Shown piece after piece: positions 52,018 through 61,680 of a stretch of 64,000 nt of DNA. The DNA is taken from assembly GCF_003052265.1 (NCBI RefSeq), contig NZ_QANS01000001.1, positions 1 to 64,000 of the forward strand, read 5' to 3'. The stretch comes from Stenotrophobium rhamnosiphilum (GTDB taxonomy: Bacteria > Pseudomonadota > Gammaproteobacteria > Nevskiales > Nevskiaceae). The position numbers were made by a program, and so were the translations under genes. Each line of letters opens with the position of its first letter. Positions within the stretch are counted from its first letter, which is position 1. The notes below the pieces were generated by a model. The model was given only the letters and a program-made list of their open reading frames with translations. It had not been told where the DNA came from and did no database searches.

Positions 52018-52884
52018 TTATTGCGACAAAAACCGCGCCATATGCTGAGCGGTCTCTTCGGGGGCATCGAAATGCATCATGTGCCCCGCGTCGGCCACCA
52101 CCACTCTTTCGTGTTTAGCGAAGCAATCGCGGCGTTCTTGCATCAGTGCCGGTGGAATGGCGTTGATGAAAGCGGATTTGCCTGCGTCGAGTAAGAGGGT
52201 TGGCGCAGTCACCTGCTTCCAGATTTCCATGCTCTGATCGGCCCGGTAAAGCGAGGGCATATCGAGCCGGTGCTTGGGATCAGCACATAAAGTGATGCGG
52301 CCGTAGCCATCTTCGTTACCCCAGCAACGCGCAACAAAGAGGGCGCGCTCTTCTGATAATTGCGGATGCTGCTTGCGCACGCGCAGAGACAGTTCTTCAT
52401 AAGAGCTGTAGGACTTCTGTCGCGCGGGTGCATTGATCTGATCCAGCCAGCGGCGGAAACGTCGCGGCGCACTGTCCACAGCCATGTCTGGCATGAACAG
52501 GCCATCAATCGCGATCAGTTTTTTGACGCGCTCGGGACGAAGGCCGGCATAGAGGCTGGTGATCTGCGCGCCCATGCTGTGACCGGCGAGCAGGACAGGC
52601 TCGGTTGGCGAATAGTGGTCGAGGATGCTTTCAAGGTCGGCGACATAGTCGTGAAACCAGTAACCATCCTGCGGCCACTGACTATGGCCAAAGCCACGCC
52701 AGTCCGGCGCCAGAATCTGAAACTGTGGCTGCAGCGCCTGCGCGACATAGTGGAAGGTGGCCGAGACATCCAACCAGCCATGACCGAGGAAAAGAGCGGG
52801 TGCTTTGGGGTCGCCCCAGCGGCGGATGTGATACCGCAGGCCGCGGATGGTGATGAATTCGGAACGGCTGGCACCGGCACTCAT
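52018..52884 (-). CDS. Alpha/beta hydrolase
   Basis: 288 residues. LFLGHGWLDVSATF (oxyanion region), APDWRGFGHSQWP, nucleophile elbow LAGHSMGAQI, acid in PTLLLDAGKS and base in VADAGHMMHFDAPEE. The HGWLDxxxTFxxxAxxL pattern is like the MEST/serine-hydrolase-like esterase group. First gene of the operon hydrolase-SDR-glpD; the substrates are unknown but esters of glycerol or hydroxy acids would fit the neighbours. Confidence 0.85.
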   Translation of the reverse strand: MSAGASRSEFITIRGLRYHIRRWGDPKAPALFLGHGWLDVSATFHYVAQALQPQFQILAPDWRGFGHSQWPQDGYWFHDYVADLESILDHYSPTEPVLLAGHSMGAQITSLYAGLRPERVKKLIAIDGLFMPDMAVDSAPRRFRRWLDQINAPARQKSYSSYEELSLRVRKQHPQLSEERALFVARCWGNEDGYGRITLCADPKHRLDMPSLYRADQSMEIWKQVTAPTLLLDAGKSAFINAIPPALMQERRDCFAKHERVVVADAGHMMHFDAPEETAQHMARFLSQ

Positions 52885-53007
52885 GCTTAGGTCCTTATAT
52901 TTTTACTCAGTATAAGGAGATTCTGGCCAGTTAAGCTGTCACATCTGCCTAAACTGGCATCCATCTTGCCAAAGGAATCACGCGGTCACTTGCCGCTGAG
53001 AAGATCA

Positions 53008-56000
53008 ATGACGATTCAAGCTGCACTCCACCACGTCACCACCTACCGCTATGACAAGCGGGTGACGATGTCGCCGCAGATTATCCGCCTGCGCCCTGCG
53101 CCGCATTCGCGTTCGCAGATTTTGGGCTATACGCTCAAAGTTGAGCCGGCCGAGCACTTTATTAACTGGCAGCAAGACCCGCACGGCAACTGGCTGGCGC
53201 GCGTGGTGTTTCCGGAGAAGATCGATCACTTCAAGGTGACGGTGGACCTCACCACCGAGTTGGCAGTGTTCAATCCTTTCGACTTCTTTGTTGAGCCTTA
53301 TGCCGACAAATTTCCTTTCGATTACGAAAAGTCGCTGAAGGAAGACCTCAAGCCCTATATGCGGCCATTGCCGCCGGGCAATTTTCTGCGCGCCTACATG
53401 GCCAAGATTCCGGACAAGGCGCCCAACACGGTCGACTTTCTGGTCGACCTCAACCGCGAGTTGCAGCTGCACGTCAACTACACCATCCGTATGGAGCCGG
53501 GTGTGCAGACGGCGGAAGAAACGCTGAAGAAAGCGTCTGGCTCTTGCCGTGATAGCAGCTGGCTGCTCGTGCAGATATTGCGCAACCTCGGATTCGCAGC
53601 GCGCTTTGTTTCGGGTTATCTGATTCAGCTGAAGCCTGATGTGAAATCGCTTGATGGTCCTAGCGGGACCGATCACGACTTCACCGATCTTCACGCTTGG
53701 TGCGAAGTATTTGTGCCGGGCGCGGGTTGGATCGGTCTCGATCCCACATCAGGTTTGTTCGCAGGCGAAGGTCACATTCCACTTTGTGCGACACCAGAGC
53801 CCTCATCGGCAGCGCCGATCAGCGGCATGATGGAACCCTGCGAAGTGGAGTTCGATCACGAGATGAAAATCTCGCGCTTCTACGAACCTGCACGCGTCAC
53901 CAAACCTTACACCGATGAACAGTGGCAAGAGATCGACAAGCTCGGTGCGAGTGTCGATAAAAAACTCAAAGCGGGCGATGTGCGTTTGACGATGGGCGGC
54001 GAGCCAACCTTTGTTTCGCTCGATGATCCGCAAGGCGCGGAGTGGAACACTTCCGCCGTCGGGCCGACCAAACAAGCCTTGGCGTATGACCTTGCCAAGC
54101 GCATGCGCGATAAATTTGCACCGAATGGCTTGCTCACCTACGGACAGGGCAAGTGGTATCCGGGTGAGTCATTGCCGCGTTGGGTTTACACCTTGTATTG
54201 GCGCAGTGATGAGCAGCCGACATGGCGCTTGCCTGTGCCGAAGCCTAATTTGGTCAAGCCACCGACATTGGAAGAGACGCGTTCTTTCATCGCCGGCCTC
54301 GCGCAGCGTTTGGATGTTGATCAACGCAATGTATTGGAAGCATTCGAAGACACACTTCACTACTTGGTGAAGGAACGAAAGCTGCCGATCAACGTTGATC
54401 CCGCAGACAACAAACTCAAGGATCCCGAAGAGCGTCAGCGCATGCTCGGCGTGTTTGAGCGTGGGCTCGGAACGCCACGTGGTTTTGTATTGCCAGTACA
54501 ACGTTGGCAGTCCGCGGCGCGCTGGATGTCTGAACGCTGGCGCTTACGCACGGGTAAATTATTTTTGTTGCCGGGCGATTCTCCAGTTGGTTTGCGTTTG
54601 CCCTTGGAGACGCTGCCGTGGTTGCCTGCTGCAGATTATCCGCAGGTGATTCCCGCTGATCCGACATCGCTGCCATCGTTGATGCCCGATACTGATCCGC
54701 GTCGTCAGCCTTATCTGCAAATGCACGGCGTGCCGCACGATCTAAATCGTCGCCGCAGCGCGCAAGTTCTCACTGAAGAATCACGTCAGCCTTATCCGAA
54801 ACACGAAGGCTCGCATGTGCAAGGCGGCAATGTGCGCACGGCGCTGTCGGTGGAATCACGCGACGGTTTCATCAACATCTTTATGCCACCGGTTGAGCGC
54901 ACAGAAGATTTTCTTGATCTGGTTGCAGCGATTGAAGACGTTGCCGCAGAAACCGGTTTGCCAGTTCGCATCGAAGGTTACGCGCCGCCGAATGATCCGC
55001 GCCTGCAACTCATGCGCATCACACCTGATCCGGGCGTGATCGAGGTCAACATTCATCCCGCACACAACTGGGAACAGTTGCGTGACAACACACTGACGCT
55101 CTACGAAGAAGCGCGACAGACGCGTCTCACCACCGAAAAATTCATCATCGATGGCCGTGCTGTTGGCACGGGCGGCGGCAACCATGTTGTGGTGGGTGGC
55201 GCGACAACTGCGGACTCGCCGTTTCTACGTCGTCCGGATTTGATCGGAAGCCTCCTGCGTTATTGGCAGAACCATCCGTCGCTGTCGTACATGTTCTCGG
55301 GCATGTTCATTGGCCCCACCTCGCAAGCGCCACGCGTTGATGAAGGGCGTGATGGTCAGCTTTATGAATTAGAGATCGCGCTTTCGCAGTTGCCAGACAA
55401 GGGTGCGAATGTGCCGCCCTGGTTGGTCGATCGCATCCTGCGCAATCTGTTGGTGGATCTCACCGGCAACACGCATCGTGCGGAATTCTGCATCGACAAA
55501 CTCTATTCACCAGACTCCGCAACGGGTCGTCTGGGTTTGTTAGAGCTACGCGGTTTCGAAATGCCACCGCATGCGCAGATGTCACTCGTGCAGCAATTGC
55601 TGGTGCGCTCACTGATCGCACGCTTCTGGAACGAGCCGTACAAAATGCCGCTCGTGCGTTGGGGCACAGAGCTACAAGATCGATGGATGTTGCCGCACGA
55701 CAACTGGAAAGATCTTTGCGATGTCGTCGCTGATCTTCAGCGTGCAGGGTTCAACTTCAAGCCAGAATGGTTTGCAGCGCACTTTGATTTCCGCTTCCCG
55801 CGCCATGGTGTTGTGACTTGCGATGGCATGGAGATGGAGTTGCGTCACGCGTTGGAGTCCTGGCCGGTGTTGGGTGAAGAACCCGCAGGCGGTGCGACTT
55901 CGCGCTTCGTTGATTCATCGATTGAACGCATCCAAGTGAAAGTGAGCGGCCTCACGAGTGGTGGTCGCCATTTCGTCACCTGCAACGGGCGCAAGGTGCC

Positions 56001-56337
56001 GCTGCGTTCAACCGGTGTGCGCGGTGAGTTTGTCGGCGGCGTACGTTATCGCGCATGGCAACCGTCTTCGTGTTTGCATCCGCTGATTGGTGTGCACACG
56101 CCGTTGACGTTTGATCTCTACGACGCATGGAACAAGCACGCGATTGCAGGCTGCACATATCACGTGGCGCATCCGGCGGGACGTAACTACGACACGTTCC
56201 CGGTGAATAGTTACGAAGCAGAAGCGCGAAGGCTGGCGAGGTTTGCGCCGATTGGGCATAAGCCGGGATGGTATGTGCCGCAGGCGGAGACGCCGAATCC
56301 GGAGTTTCCTTGCACGCTCGATTTGCGACGACTGTAG
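53008..56337 (+). CDS. Transglutaminase-like protease/ligase with DUF2126
   Basis: 1109 residues from ATG 53008, which matches the family start (ALHHVTTYRYDKRV). Residues 1-100 are the bacterial transglutaminase N-terminal domain. The papain-like core follows, with Cys180 in GSCRDSSW, His229 in DLHAWCEVF and Asp245 in LDPTSGL. From about 320 the DUF2126 region (RLTMGGEPTFVS ...) runs to the end and includes the IEGYAPPNDPR and IDGRAVGTGGGNHVVVGG motifs, like a carboxylate-amine ligase (GCS2/ATP-grasp-linked) fold. The family is part of the Anbu gene set; it may cut or form isopeptide bonds in a peptide tag. Cytoplasmic. Confidence 0.9.
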   Translation: MTIQAALHHVTTYRYDKRVTMSPQIIRLRPAPHSRSQILGYTLKVEPAEHFINWQQDPHGNWLARVVFPEKIDHFKVTVDLTTELAVFNPFDFFVEPYADKFPFDYEKSLKEDLKPYMRPLPPGNFLRAYMAKIPDKAPNTVDFLVDLNRELQLHVNYTIRMEPGVQTAEETLKKASGSCRDSSWLLVQILRNLGFAARFVSGYLIQLKPDVKSLDGPSGTDHDFTDLHAWCEVFVPGAGWIGLDPTSGLFAGEGHIPLCATPEPSSAAPISGMMEPCEVEFDHEMKISRFYEPARVTKPYTDEQWQEIDKLGASVDKKLKAGDVRLTMGGEPTFVSLDDPQGAEWNTSAVGPTKQALAYDLAKRMRDKFAPNGLLTYGQGKWYPGESLPRWVYTLYWRSDEQPTWRLPVPKPNLVKPPTLEETRSFIAGLAQRLDVDQRNVLEAFEDTLHYLVKERKLPINVDPADNKLKDPEERQRMLGVFERGLGTPRGFVLPVQRWQSAARWMSERWRLRTGKLFLLPGDSPVGLRLPLETLPWLPAADYPQVIPADPTSLPSLMPDTDPRRQPYLQMHGVPHDLNRRRSAQVLTEESRQPYPKHEGSHVQGGNVRTALSVESRDGFINIFMPPVERTEDFLDLVAAIEDVAAETGLPVRIEGYAPPNDPRLQLMRITPDPGVIEVNIHPAHNWEQLRDNTLTLYEEARQTRLTTEKFIIDGRAVGTGGGNHVVVGGATTADSPFLRRPDLIGSLLRYWQNHPSLSYMFSGMFIGPTSQAPRVDEGRDGQLYELEIALSQLPDKGANVPPWLVDRILRNLLVDLTGNTHRAEFCIDKLYSPDSATGRLGLLELRGFEMPPHAQMSLVQQLLVRSLIARFWNEPYKMPLVRWGTELQDRWMLPHDNWKDLCDVVADLQRAGFNFKPEWFAAHFDFRFPRHGVVTCDGMEMELRHALESWPVLGEEPAGGATSRFVDSSIERIQVKVSGLTSGGRHFVTCNGRKVPLRSTGVRGEFVGGVRYRAWQPSSCLHPLIGVHTPLTFDLYDAWNKHAIAGCTYHVAHPAGRNYDTFPVNSYEAEARRLARFAPIGHKPGWYVPQAETPNPEFPCTLDLRRL

Positions 56338-57209
56338 GGTGCGCTGTGCGCACCGCTTCGCAGGCGTGCGCTGATGAATGTAGGGTGGGTACAGCGTAGC
56401 GAAACCCACCGTTTTTTACGCGCTTCGCGAGGCTACTGTCTGTTGTTCTTTGAAGTGGCGTCTTTCGCGCTGAGGCGCGAGTGACTTTTCTTTGCGTGCC
56501 CAAAGAAAAGTAACCAAAAGAAAGGGCACCCTGCGACTACGCCCACACAAAAAGACGTGTGGGTACCCTGCGCTTCTCGCACTGATCGGGGTGCGTGACA
56601 GGCCATCCGTGGCCTGGCACGCACGCTCGGCTCCTGCCTCGCCCGACGCGAAGCGTCGGCAATAACCGATCAGTGCTGTGATGCTCGGCGTTGTCGAAGG
56701 GAACCCGGTAAAGCAAGGCCACTTGTACATCTCATTAGCTAGCGAGCGAATGAGCGGTGATGCAGCTCTTTATGCGGGCAAAAGTGCTGCTAACACTTTT
56801 ACTGTTCTCAAGCACAGGAAGTGCCGTTGAGGCGACTCTCTCCACACTCACAGCAAGAGTCGCTTTGCTTTTGATGTCGGGTCCCTTCGTCAACGCCGAG
56901 CATCACAGTCTTGTCCGGTTATTGCCGTGCGCAGACACGGGCGAGGCAGGAAGCCGAAGCGTGCGTGTCTGGCCATGGATGGCCTGTCACGCACCCCGGC
57001 CAAGACGAGAAGCGCAGGGAACCCGCACAGCTTCATCGTGCGGGCGTAGACGCTGGGGGTGCTTTCTTTTGGTTAGCTTTTCTTTGCACAAGCAAAGAAA
57101 AGTAACTCGCGCCACAGCGCGAAAGACGACACTTCAAAGAACAGCAGGCAGTAGCCAAATGAAGCGCGAAAAATGGTGGGTTACGCCGCATTGCGGCTAA
57201 CCCACCCTA
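56337..57209. repeat. Large palindromic repeat element, copy B
   Basis: Starts in the last base of the transglutaminase stop with GTAGGGTGCGCTGTGCGCACC, then GTAGGGTGGGTACAGCG...CCCACC at 56379, and ends at 57171-57209 with GGTGGGTT...AACCCACCCTAC, so its two ends are inverted copies. The arms carry the same AAAGAAAAGTAAC palindrome and the GATGCTCGGCGTTG...CAACGCCGAGCATC pair as copy A, with high identity through the whole length. Confidence 0.82.
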
Positions 57210-57214
57210 CGATG

Positions 57215-57442
57215 CTACTGAGAGGAAAAGTAGATGAGAGCGAGGAGCAATGAAGTAGTGACAAGTATTGCCCCCATGATTCTCACGCGTCTTGGGGTTA
57301 AATATGCATTGCTTCCATCAACAGTACGAGTGTAGCGATTACCAAAATTGTTCCGGAATCGAGCGACACTATCTGGATACACAAGACACCAAGTGCCGTT
57401 CGCAAAAATAAATAGCAAGAAGAGCAGAGCTGTCGCGTCCAT
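57215..57442 (-). CDS. Small hypothetical membrane protein
   Basis: 75 residues. Two hydrophobic helices (about 4-21 and 53-72) separated by a basic loop (VARFRNNFGNRYTRTVDG). It looks like a real protein with normal composition, but belongs to no family that I know. It begins 31 bp downstream of the DsbA-like gene, same strand, and its end touches repeat element B. Confidence 0.55.
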   Translation of the reverse strand: MDATALLFLLFIFANGTWCLVYPDSVARFRNNFGNRYTRTVDGSNAYLTPRRVRIMGAILVTTSLLLALIYFSSQ

Positions 57443-57473
57443 GTATATATTTTAGCGGGAGCTTGCTTGTCGA

Positions 57474-58073
57474 TTAAGCCTTAATCTTCCCCGCCAACAC
57501 CAACCCCACCTGCTCCAACCGATCATTCCCCCAAAACATCGCATCCCCCACAAACATCGTCGGCGCCCCAAACACCCCACGCTTCAGCGCCTCTTCGGTG
57601 TTCTCCTTAAGCTGATCCTTAACACTCTGCTCCTGCGCCCGAGCAAAAATCGCCGCAGCATCCAAACCGGCTTTAGTAAAAGCCGCACTCAGCACTTCTG
57701 GCTGAGAGATATCAAGTCCTTCGCCCCAATAGGTTTGGAGAATGGCCTTGGCCGCTGCCGCTTCAAAGCCAAGCTGGCTGGCGGCAATGGCCGCACGGCT
57801 GGCGATGAGGCTGCTGATGGGGAAAACCGTGGGCATGGTTAGTGGCACTTGGTAGATCTGTGCCCAGCGGGCTAAGTCTTTGAACATATAACTGGCTTTG
57901 GCGGGGATCGAGGCGGGCATTTTCATGCCGCGGTTTTCGAACACTTTGCCTAACAGAAACGGCTTCCAGACCACTTTGGCGCCCGTTGCGGCGGCTACTT
58001 TTTCGATCTGTGTGCCGGCGAGGTAGGTGTAGGGGCTGCCGGGTTCCCAAAAGAATTCGATGGTCTGTGACAT
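57474..58073 (-). CDS. 2-hydroxychromene-2-carboxylate isomerase/DsbA-family protein
   Basis: 199 residues from ATG 58073, with GGAGAA. Thioredoxin fold with a helical insert, kappa-GST-like: IEFFWEPGSPYTYLAG (SPYTYL replaces the CxxC of DsbA, and Ser is the glutathione-activating residue), KPFLLGKVFEN, and near the end RGVFGAPTMFVGD with the cis-Pro loop. These are the marks of HCCA isomerases, which use glutathione in naphthalene breakdown, or of related uncharacterised oxidoreductases. No aromatic degradation genes are near. Divergent from the Anbu gene. Confidence 0.85.
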   Translation of the reverse strand: MSQTIEFFWEPGSPYTYLAGTQIEKVAAATGAKVVWKPFLLGKVFENRGMKMPASIPAKASYMFKDLARWAQIYQVPLTMPTVFPISSLIASRAAIAASQLGFEAAAAKAILQTYWGEGLDISQPEVLSAAFTKAGLDAAAIFARAQEQSVKDQLKENTEEALKRGVFGAPTMFVGDAMFWGNDRLEQVGLVLAGKIKA

Positions 58074-58228
58074 GTGTTTCTCCGTAATTTTTGTGGGTCG
58101 AGTCTGCACTTGGGCGGGTACTGGCACAAGCTATGCAAGTGACTAGGGGTAGATTGACCCATTACGTGGTCGTCGCTCAGGCCGTAGAATGGACGTCGTA
58201 ACAATTTCGTAACTCTGACTGATCCCCC

Positions 58229-59011
58229 ATGACTTATTGCGTTGCCATCAAAGTGGACGACGGACTGGTATTTGCCAGCGACACGCGCACCAGCGCGGGC
58301 GTCGACGACGTGCGCACGTACAACAAGTTGCATATTTTTGAGACGACGGGCGAACGCGTCTTCGCGATTCAGTCGGCGGGCAATCTGGCGACGACACAGT
58401 CGGTGATAAATCAGATCAAGCGCGACATGGCTGATCCGATGGCGCCGGTGAATCTCAATAATGTGCGTCATATGTATGACGCTGCCGAATATGTCGGCAA
58501 TCTGTCGGTGCGCGCCCAGCAGGATTCTGCGGCGCTGGGTCAACTTCGAAATAGCACGGTCGACTATCGCACCACGCTGATTCTTGGCGGCCAGATTTTG
58601 GGTGAAGAGCCAGCGCTGTATTTGATTTATCCGGAAGGCAATTGCATTGCGGCTTCGCAAGACATGCCGTATCTGCAAGTTGGCGAGAGCAAGTACGGCA
58701 AGCCGATCTTGGATCGCATCATTCGCTCTTACATTTCATTGGCTGATGCCGCGCGATGCGCGCTGGTGTCGCTGGATTCAACAATGAAATCGAATCTTAC
58801 GGTTGGTCCGCCGCTCGATTTGGCGATCATTCTGAAAGATGGTTTGCGTGTCGAACACAAACAACGCCTTGATCTCGATACGCCGTACTACGCGTCGCTG
58901 AAGAAAGCTTGGGGCGAGCAGCTTGAGCGTATCTTCCGCGAGGCTCTGCCCAAGTTTGAATGGGAAAACCTTGGGGCTAGTAGGCAGAATCAGAACCAGC
59001 AGTTGTTTTGA
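58229..59011 (+). CDS. Anbu, proteasome-like peptidase
   Basis: 260 residues. The protein starts MTYCVAIK: after removal of Met the Thr becomes the N-terminal nucleophile. Counting from it, Asp17 and Arg19 in ASDTRT and Lys32 in YNKLH fill the catalytic positions of Ntn-hydrolases of the proteasome type. The rest (AIQSAGNLATTQSVI, TLILGGQILGEEPALYLIYP, YGKPILDRIIRSYISLADAARCALVSLDST) is the Anbu/BPH family, which forms helical or ring assemblies. In other bacteria it sits with transglutaminase, alpha-E and ATP-grasp genes, all present nearby. No unfoldase gene is adjacent. Confidence 0.92.
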   Translation: MTYCVAIKVDDGLVFASDTRTSAGVDDVRTYNKLHIFETTGERVFAIQSAGNLATTQSVINQIKRDMADPMAPVNLNNVRHMYDAAEYVGNLSVRAQQDSAALGQLRNSTVDYRTTLILGGQILGEEPALYLIYPEGNCIAASQDMPYLQVGESKYGKPILDRIIRSYISLADAARCALVSLDSTMKSNLTVGPPLDLAIILKDGLRVEHKQRLDLDTPYYASLKKAWGEQLERIFREALPKFEWENLGASRQNQNQQLF

Positions 59012-59034
59012 TTTAACCGCCGATTATTGGGTTT

Positions 59035-59142
59035 GTAGGAGCGCCTCGGCAATTGCTCCTGCATTGCTCTACCTCGAGCATCCATGCTCTCGTCTTAGGC
59101 GCGATTGGCGATAGAGCCATCGCGCCTAAGAGGCGCTCCTAC
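59035..59142. repeat. GTAGGAGCGCC palindromic repeat with long loop
   Basis: GTAGGAGCGCC and GGCGCTCCTAC bound this unit, with an inner TCTTAGGCGCGAT...ATCGCGCCTAAGA palindrome as in 13077-13137; an extra stretch of about 45 bp is inserted in the left arm. It fills the gap between the convergent Anbu and alpha-E genes. Confidence 0.78.
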
Positions 59143-59152
59143 GTTGAACAAC

Positions 59153-60082
59153 TCAAAGCCTGAAGTAAGCCTCACTTACCGCCGCATGCACTTCGCCCAA
59201 ACCAATCTGCACTTCATCAACGAAGTCATGCAGACCCGCCTCCAATAGTTTTTCCAGATTCGCGTCGTGCACTAACGCACGCGTGCGGTCGACTGCGCGT
59301 TCAATCGGACGATTGTTCGGCAGTTGCGGCAGCGTCGTGGCGATACTGTTGAGGCAGTAGGTGACACTGCGCGGGAACTCGCGGTTTTGCAGCAAGAAGC
59401 GCAGCACGCTGGCGCCGGTGACGCGGATACGAACATGGCGGCGGTACATCTGATATGCCGTCAGTGAGCGCAGCACGCTCATCCATTGAATGTTCTGGAA
59501 GGGCAGCAGATCCTCAAAACTCATCGTGCTGAACAGGTCGGATGAACGCACATCAATGATGCGCGTGGTCATGTCGGCCTGCTCCAAATTGGTGCCGATG
59601 CGGAGGAACTGGAAGCCGACGTCGTGCGACATATTGCTGACGAGCATGCCGTAGATCAGCTGAATGCCATCAATAATGCGGCTTAAAAACTCCTGGCGTT
59701 TGGAGCGCGTTAGTGCGGTTTCCCCACGCTCCTGCACAAAAAAGTACAGATCGTTGAGCTTTTCCCAGACCTCGCGCTGCATGTGCTCGCGGGTGGTTCT
59801 GAGGATTTCGCGGGCGGAGTTGAGGGACGACAGAATCGAGCCCGAATTTTGTGCATCGAGCAGCAGCCAACGCACCACATTGGCCTCACTGTATTCGTTG
59901 TAATGCTCGTGGAAGCTCGAATGCGAGCCGAAAATCTCCACCAGCGGCGTCCAGCCGAACTGAACTTTGCGGGGTAAATCCAGCAACAGGTTGGCGTGAA
60001 CATTGACCACGCGGGCGGTGTTTTCGGCGCGCTGGAGATAGCGCCCGAACCAATACAGATTGTCAGCTACACGCGACAGCAT
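59153..60082 (-). CDS. Alpha-E domain protein (DUF403)
   Basis: 309 residues. The start MLSRVADNLYWFGRYLQRAE is diagnostic of the family (LSRxAxxLYWxxRYxERAE), and the rest is all helical. Alpha-E proteins accompany circularly permuted ATP-grasp proteins and are thought to support peptide ligation; their chemistry is not known. The start ATG overlaps the stop of the ATP-grasp gene (TGATG), so the two are translationally coupled. Confidence 0.92.
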   Translation of the reverse strand: MLSRVADNLYWFGRYLQRAENTARVVNVHANLLLDLPRKVQFGWTPLVEIFGSHSSFHEHYNEYSEANVVRWLLLDAQNSGSILSSLNSAREILRTTREHMQREVWEKLNDLYFFVQERGETALTRSKRQEFLSRIIDGIQLIYGMLVSNMSHDVGFQFLRIGTNLEQADMTTRIIDVRSSDLFSTMSFEDLLPFQNIQWMSVLRSLTAYQMYRRHVRIRVTGASVLRFLLQNREFPRSVTYCLNSIATTLPQLPNNRPIERAVDRTRALVHDANLEKLLEAGLHDFVDEVQIGLGEVHAAVSEAYFRL

Positions 60083-61617
60083 CAGGCTTTTCCTCCATTG
60101 CCGTTCCCGTTCTTTTTATGCGATTGGGACTGCGATTGGATCTGAATCAGTGACTTCGGATCCATGTCGTTTTCCAGATCAACAATCCATGTGTCTTTGC
60201 TGCCGCCACCTTGCGAGCTGTTAACCACGAGCGAGCCTTTCACCATCGCTACGCGCGTGAGGCCGCCGGTGGTGACGTAAGTGCTGTCGCCACGCGAGAG
60301 AATGAATGGGCGCAGATCAAGGTGACGCGGTTCAATGCCTTCGTCGGTGATCGTCGGTGCAGTCGAGAGTGCCAGTGTTGGTTGCGCCATGTAGTTACGC
60401 GGATTGGCTTCAATCAATTTCTTGAATTTTTCGCGCTCAGCTTTGGTTGAGCGTGGGCCGATCAGCATGCCGTAACCGCCCGACTCGTTCGCGGGTTTCA
60501 CCACCAACTCGTCGAGATGCTCAATCACATATTTGCGCTGCTTGGGATCCATGCACAGATAGCTAGGTACGTTGGGCAAAATCGGTTCTTCGCCCAAGTA
60601 ATATTTGATCATCGCCGGCACGAATGTGTAGACGACTTTGTCGTCTGCAACGCCAGCGCCCGGCGCGTTGACCAGCGCCACTTTGCCTTTGAGCCAAGCG
60701 CGCATCAGGCCCTTGGTGCCGAGCATGGAGTCTGGATTGAATGCTTCGGGATCGAGGAATAAATCATCGATGCGGCGATAGATCACGTCGACGCGACGTG
60801 GGCCGTAGATCGTGCGCATATAAACGCAGTCGTCATCGCCAACGGTGAGATCGGGGCCTTCGACTAATTCGATGCCCATCTGCTGTGCGAGCCAGCAATG
60901 TTCGAAGTAAGCGCTGTTGTAGATGCCTGGCGTGAGCAGCACAACGTTGGGCTCATCACCCTGACGTGGAGACATTGCTGCGAGTGTGTCGAACAACTGC
61001 GTCGGATAATCATCGATCGGCAAGATGTTGGTGGTCTCGAATAATTCCGGGAACACGCGCTTGGTGACGAGACGATTCTCCAGCATGTACGACACGCCAG
61101 AAGGTACGCGCAGATTGTCTTCCAGCACGTAGACCGTGCCGTCGCCCCCGCGCACAAGGTCGCTGCCGCAGATATGCGCCCAGATGCCATTGGGCGGCGT
61201 CATGCCTTTGCACTGCGGACGGAAGTTCACCGAGTCGGCAAGCACTTCAGCTGGAAAGATTTTGTCCTTGATGATTTTTTGCTCACCGTACAAATCCTGA
61301 ATAAACAGGTTCAGCGCGGCGGCGCGTTGTTTGAGGCCCGCTTCGGTCTTTTCCCACTCGCGACGATCAATAACGCGCGGAATAATGTCGAAAGGCCAAG
61401 CGCGATCAACATTGCGGCCTTCGGTGTAGACCGTGAAGGTGACGCCCATGACCTTGATCGCCAGCTCTGCGGCAAGGCGACGCTCGGCAAGATCAGCGGT
61501 AGAAAGGCTGTCGAGATAGTCCGTTAATTGCTTGGCTGCAGCGCGTGGTTGCGCAGGGGCTTTGAACAATTCGTCGTGAAACTCTTCGCAGCGGTATTGC
61601 TGCCAGTCAATCGCCAT
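60082..61617 (-). CDS. Circularly permuted type 2 ATP-grasp protein (DUF404/DUF407)
   Basis: 511 residues. Family segments are evident: FDIIPRVIDRREWEKTEAGL, LFIQDLYGEQKII, GSDLVRGGDGTVYVLEDNLRVPSG, VVLLTPGIYNSAYFEH, VKPANESGGYGM and SYLCMDPKQRKYV. The ATP-grasp fold is permuted, with the nucleotide-binding half after the substrate half. Predicted activity is ATP-dependent amide bond formation that makes or attaches a peptide. The C-terminus is a low-complexity tail (QIQSQSQSHKKNGNGNGGKA) not expected in the catalytic core. First gene of the pair with alpha-E. Confidence 0.92.
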   Translation of the reverse strand: MAIDWQQYRCEEFHDELFKAPAQPRAAAKQLTDYLDSLSTADLAERRLAAELAIKVMGVTFTVYTEGRNVDRAWPFDIIPRVIDRREWEKTEAGLKQRAAALNLFIQDLYGEQKIIKDKIFPAEVLADSVNFRPQCKGMTPPNGIWAHICGSDLVRGGDGTVYVLEDNLRVPSGVSYMLENRLVTKRVFPELFETTNILPIDDYPTQLFDTLAAMSPRQGDEPNVVLLTPGIYNSAYFEHCWLAQQMGIELVEGPDLTVGDDDCVYMRTIYGPRRVDVIYRRIDDLFLDPEAFNPDSMLGTKGLMRAWLKGKVALVNAPGAGVADDKVVYTFVPAMIKYYLGEEPILPNVPSYLCMDPKQRKYVIEHLDELVVKPANESGGYGMLIGPRSTKAEREKFKKLIEANPRNYMAQPTLALSTAPTITDEGIEPRHLDLRPFILSRGDSTYVTTGGLTRVAMVKGSLVVNSSQGGGSKDTWIVDLENDMDPKSLIQIQSQSQSHKKNGNGNGGKA

Positions 61618-61680
61618 GTTTTTGCCTTTTTAGGTAGCTCTACATCCAGCCCAAGCAAAACATGGGCCAATTCACATTTG

